The position numbers and the translations under genes were made by a program. A stretch of DNA of 64,000 bases from Pseudorhodobacter sp. E13 (lineage in GTDB: Bacteria > Pseudomonadota > Alphaproteobacteria > Rhodobacterales > Rhodobacteraceae), in contig NZ_RPEN01000148.1 of NCBI RefSeq assembly GCF_003991405.1, positions 1 through 64,000 of the forward strand. The letters are read 5' to 3'. The notes under the pieces were generated by a model, which saw nothing but the letters and a program-made list of their open reading frames with translations, did no database searches and was not told where the DNA came from. Position 1 is the stretch's first letter; the number at the start of each line of letters is the position of its first letter. Shown here piece after piece: positions 63,613-64,000 of the stretch.

Positions 63613-64000
63613 CTAGGCCGCTTTCGGTGCCCGTGCCCAGAACCGCCACATCAACAGGCCCGCCGCCACGCTCAGCCCTACGGTCAGGCCCAGCCATAGC
63701 CCCGCGCCGCCAAGGCCCAGCGGAAAGGCCAGCACATAGCTTGCGGGTATCCCGATCACCCAATAGCTGAACACCGCCAGCCACATCGGCACCCGCGTAT
63801 CCTGCATCCCGCGCAAGAACCCCAGCGCCATCACCTGCGTCGCATCCACCATCTGAAACAATGCCGACAGCGCCAGCAGAATCGTCCCGAAGGCGATGAT
63901 CTCGGCGCTTTGCGGGTTGGCCTTGTCCAGAAACAACGCCACGATCTGCGCGGGCAGCGCCAGAAACAGCACCACCATTGCCACACCAAACAGCAGCGAC
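63613..64000 (-). CDS. MATE-family efflux transporter, C-terminal part (cut by window edge)
   Basis: Only the last 128 or so residues lie in the window. Helices with SALFQMVDATQVMALGFLRGMQDTRVPMW, then VFSYWVIGIPASYVLAFPLGLGGAGLWLGL are typical of NorM-like MATE transporters. These export cationic compounds using Na+ or H+ gradients. The gene continues past the end of the window. It is convergent with the DUF1330 gene. Confidence 0.88.
   Translation of the reverse strand, partial: SLLFGVAMVVLFLALPAQIVALFLDKANPQSAEIIAFGTILLALSALFQMVDATQVMALGFLRGMQDTRVPMWLAVFSYWVIGIPASYVLAFPLGLGGAGLWLGLTVGLSVAAGLLMWRFWARAPKAA

Overview
The window is a G+C-rich bacterial chromosome segment, densely coded on both strands. 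Gene content and protein sequence point to an alphaproteobacterium of the Rhodobacteraceae/Paracoccaceae type. The markers are a CarD regulator, an RpoH sigma factor, an adrenodoxin-type ferredoxin very close to Rhodobacter capsulatus FdVI, an AvFdI-like 7Fe ferredoxin, a SUV3-like helicase, an SecG with a long Pro/Ala tail, and small families such as DUF2842, DUF6476 and DUF6524. Recurrent intergenic GGGGGC...GCCCCC modules joined to an (A)AATATYC-like stretch also fit this family. The identification is inferred from the sequence alone.

Layout. 0-2.5 kb: divergent cobT/cobS (late cobalamin synthesis) and carD. 2.8-7.1 kb: a leftward run of a TPR protein, SUV3-like RNA helicase, S4 protein and fdxA. 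7.1-8.3 kb: SCP2-domain protein and an alpha/beta hydrolase. 8.5-13.4 kb: a tightly coupled leftward operon of a circularly permuted ATP-grasp protein, an alpha-E protein, a transglutaminase and the proteasome-like protease Anbu, with a 2-hydroxyacid dehydrogenase coupled at its end. This is the most remarkable system here. 13.5-16.2 kb: ligase-associated exonuclease and ATP-dependent DNA ligase. 16.3-22.8 kb: flavin monooxygenase, oligopeptidase F, YjbR protein, KpsS-like glycosyltransferase, Gfo/Idh oxidoreductase and a secreted pair (110-aa protein plus DUF2145) behind a dense array of palindromic operators.

22.8-24.4 kb is a small accessory stretch (GFA protein, unknown 173-aa protein, SMI1/KNR4 protein). 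24.5-28.8 kb holds rpoH, rluD, a DUF6476 protein and a hybrid histidine kinase. 28.9-36.3 kb is a polyamine-type ABC importer bracketed by two amidases and followed by a GNAT enzyme. 36.3-45.7 kb holds an FdVI-type ferredoxin with a coupled FG-GAP protein, a lipoprotein, an HD hydrolase, the envelope quality-control set hflK-hflC-degP, glutathione reductase, rpiA and an EF-hand protein. 45.8-50.3 kb: GST, sdaA, a sulfotransferase-like protein, a DMT exporter and thiN.

50.4-64 kb: an 861-aa Ala/Glu-rich protein, DUF2842, purA, two tiny charged helical proteins, DUF6524, secG, pyrG, a lower-GC methyltransferase, an acyltransferase gene with a truncated duplicate of its 3' end, rlmJ, DUF1330, and the 3' part of a MATE transporter gene cut by the window edge.

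No rRNA, tRNA, CRISPR array, intact insertion sequence, prophage or replication origin was recognised. No gene-free stretch exceeds 300 bases. The longest are 2500-2791 (likely carD promoter) and 40346-40623 (hflC terminator and likely degP promoter).
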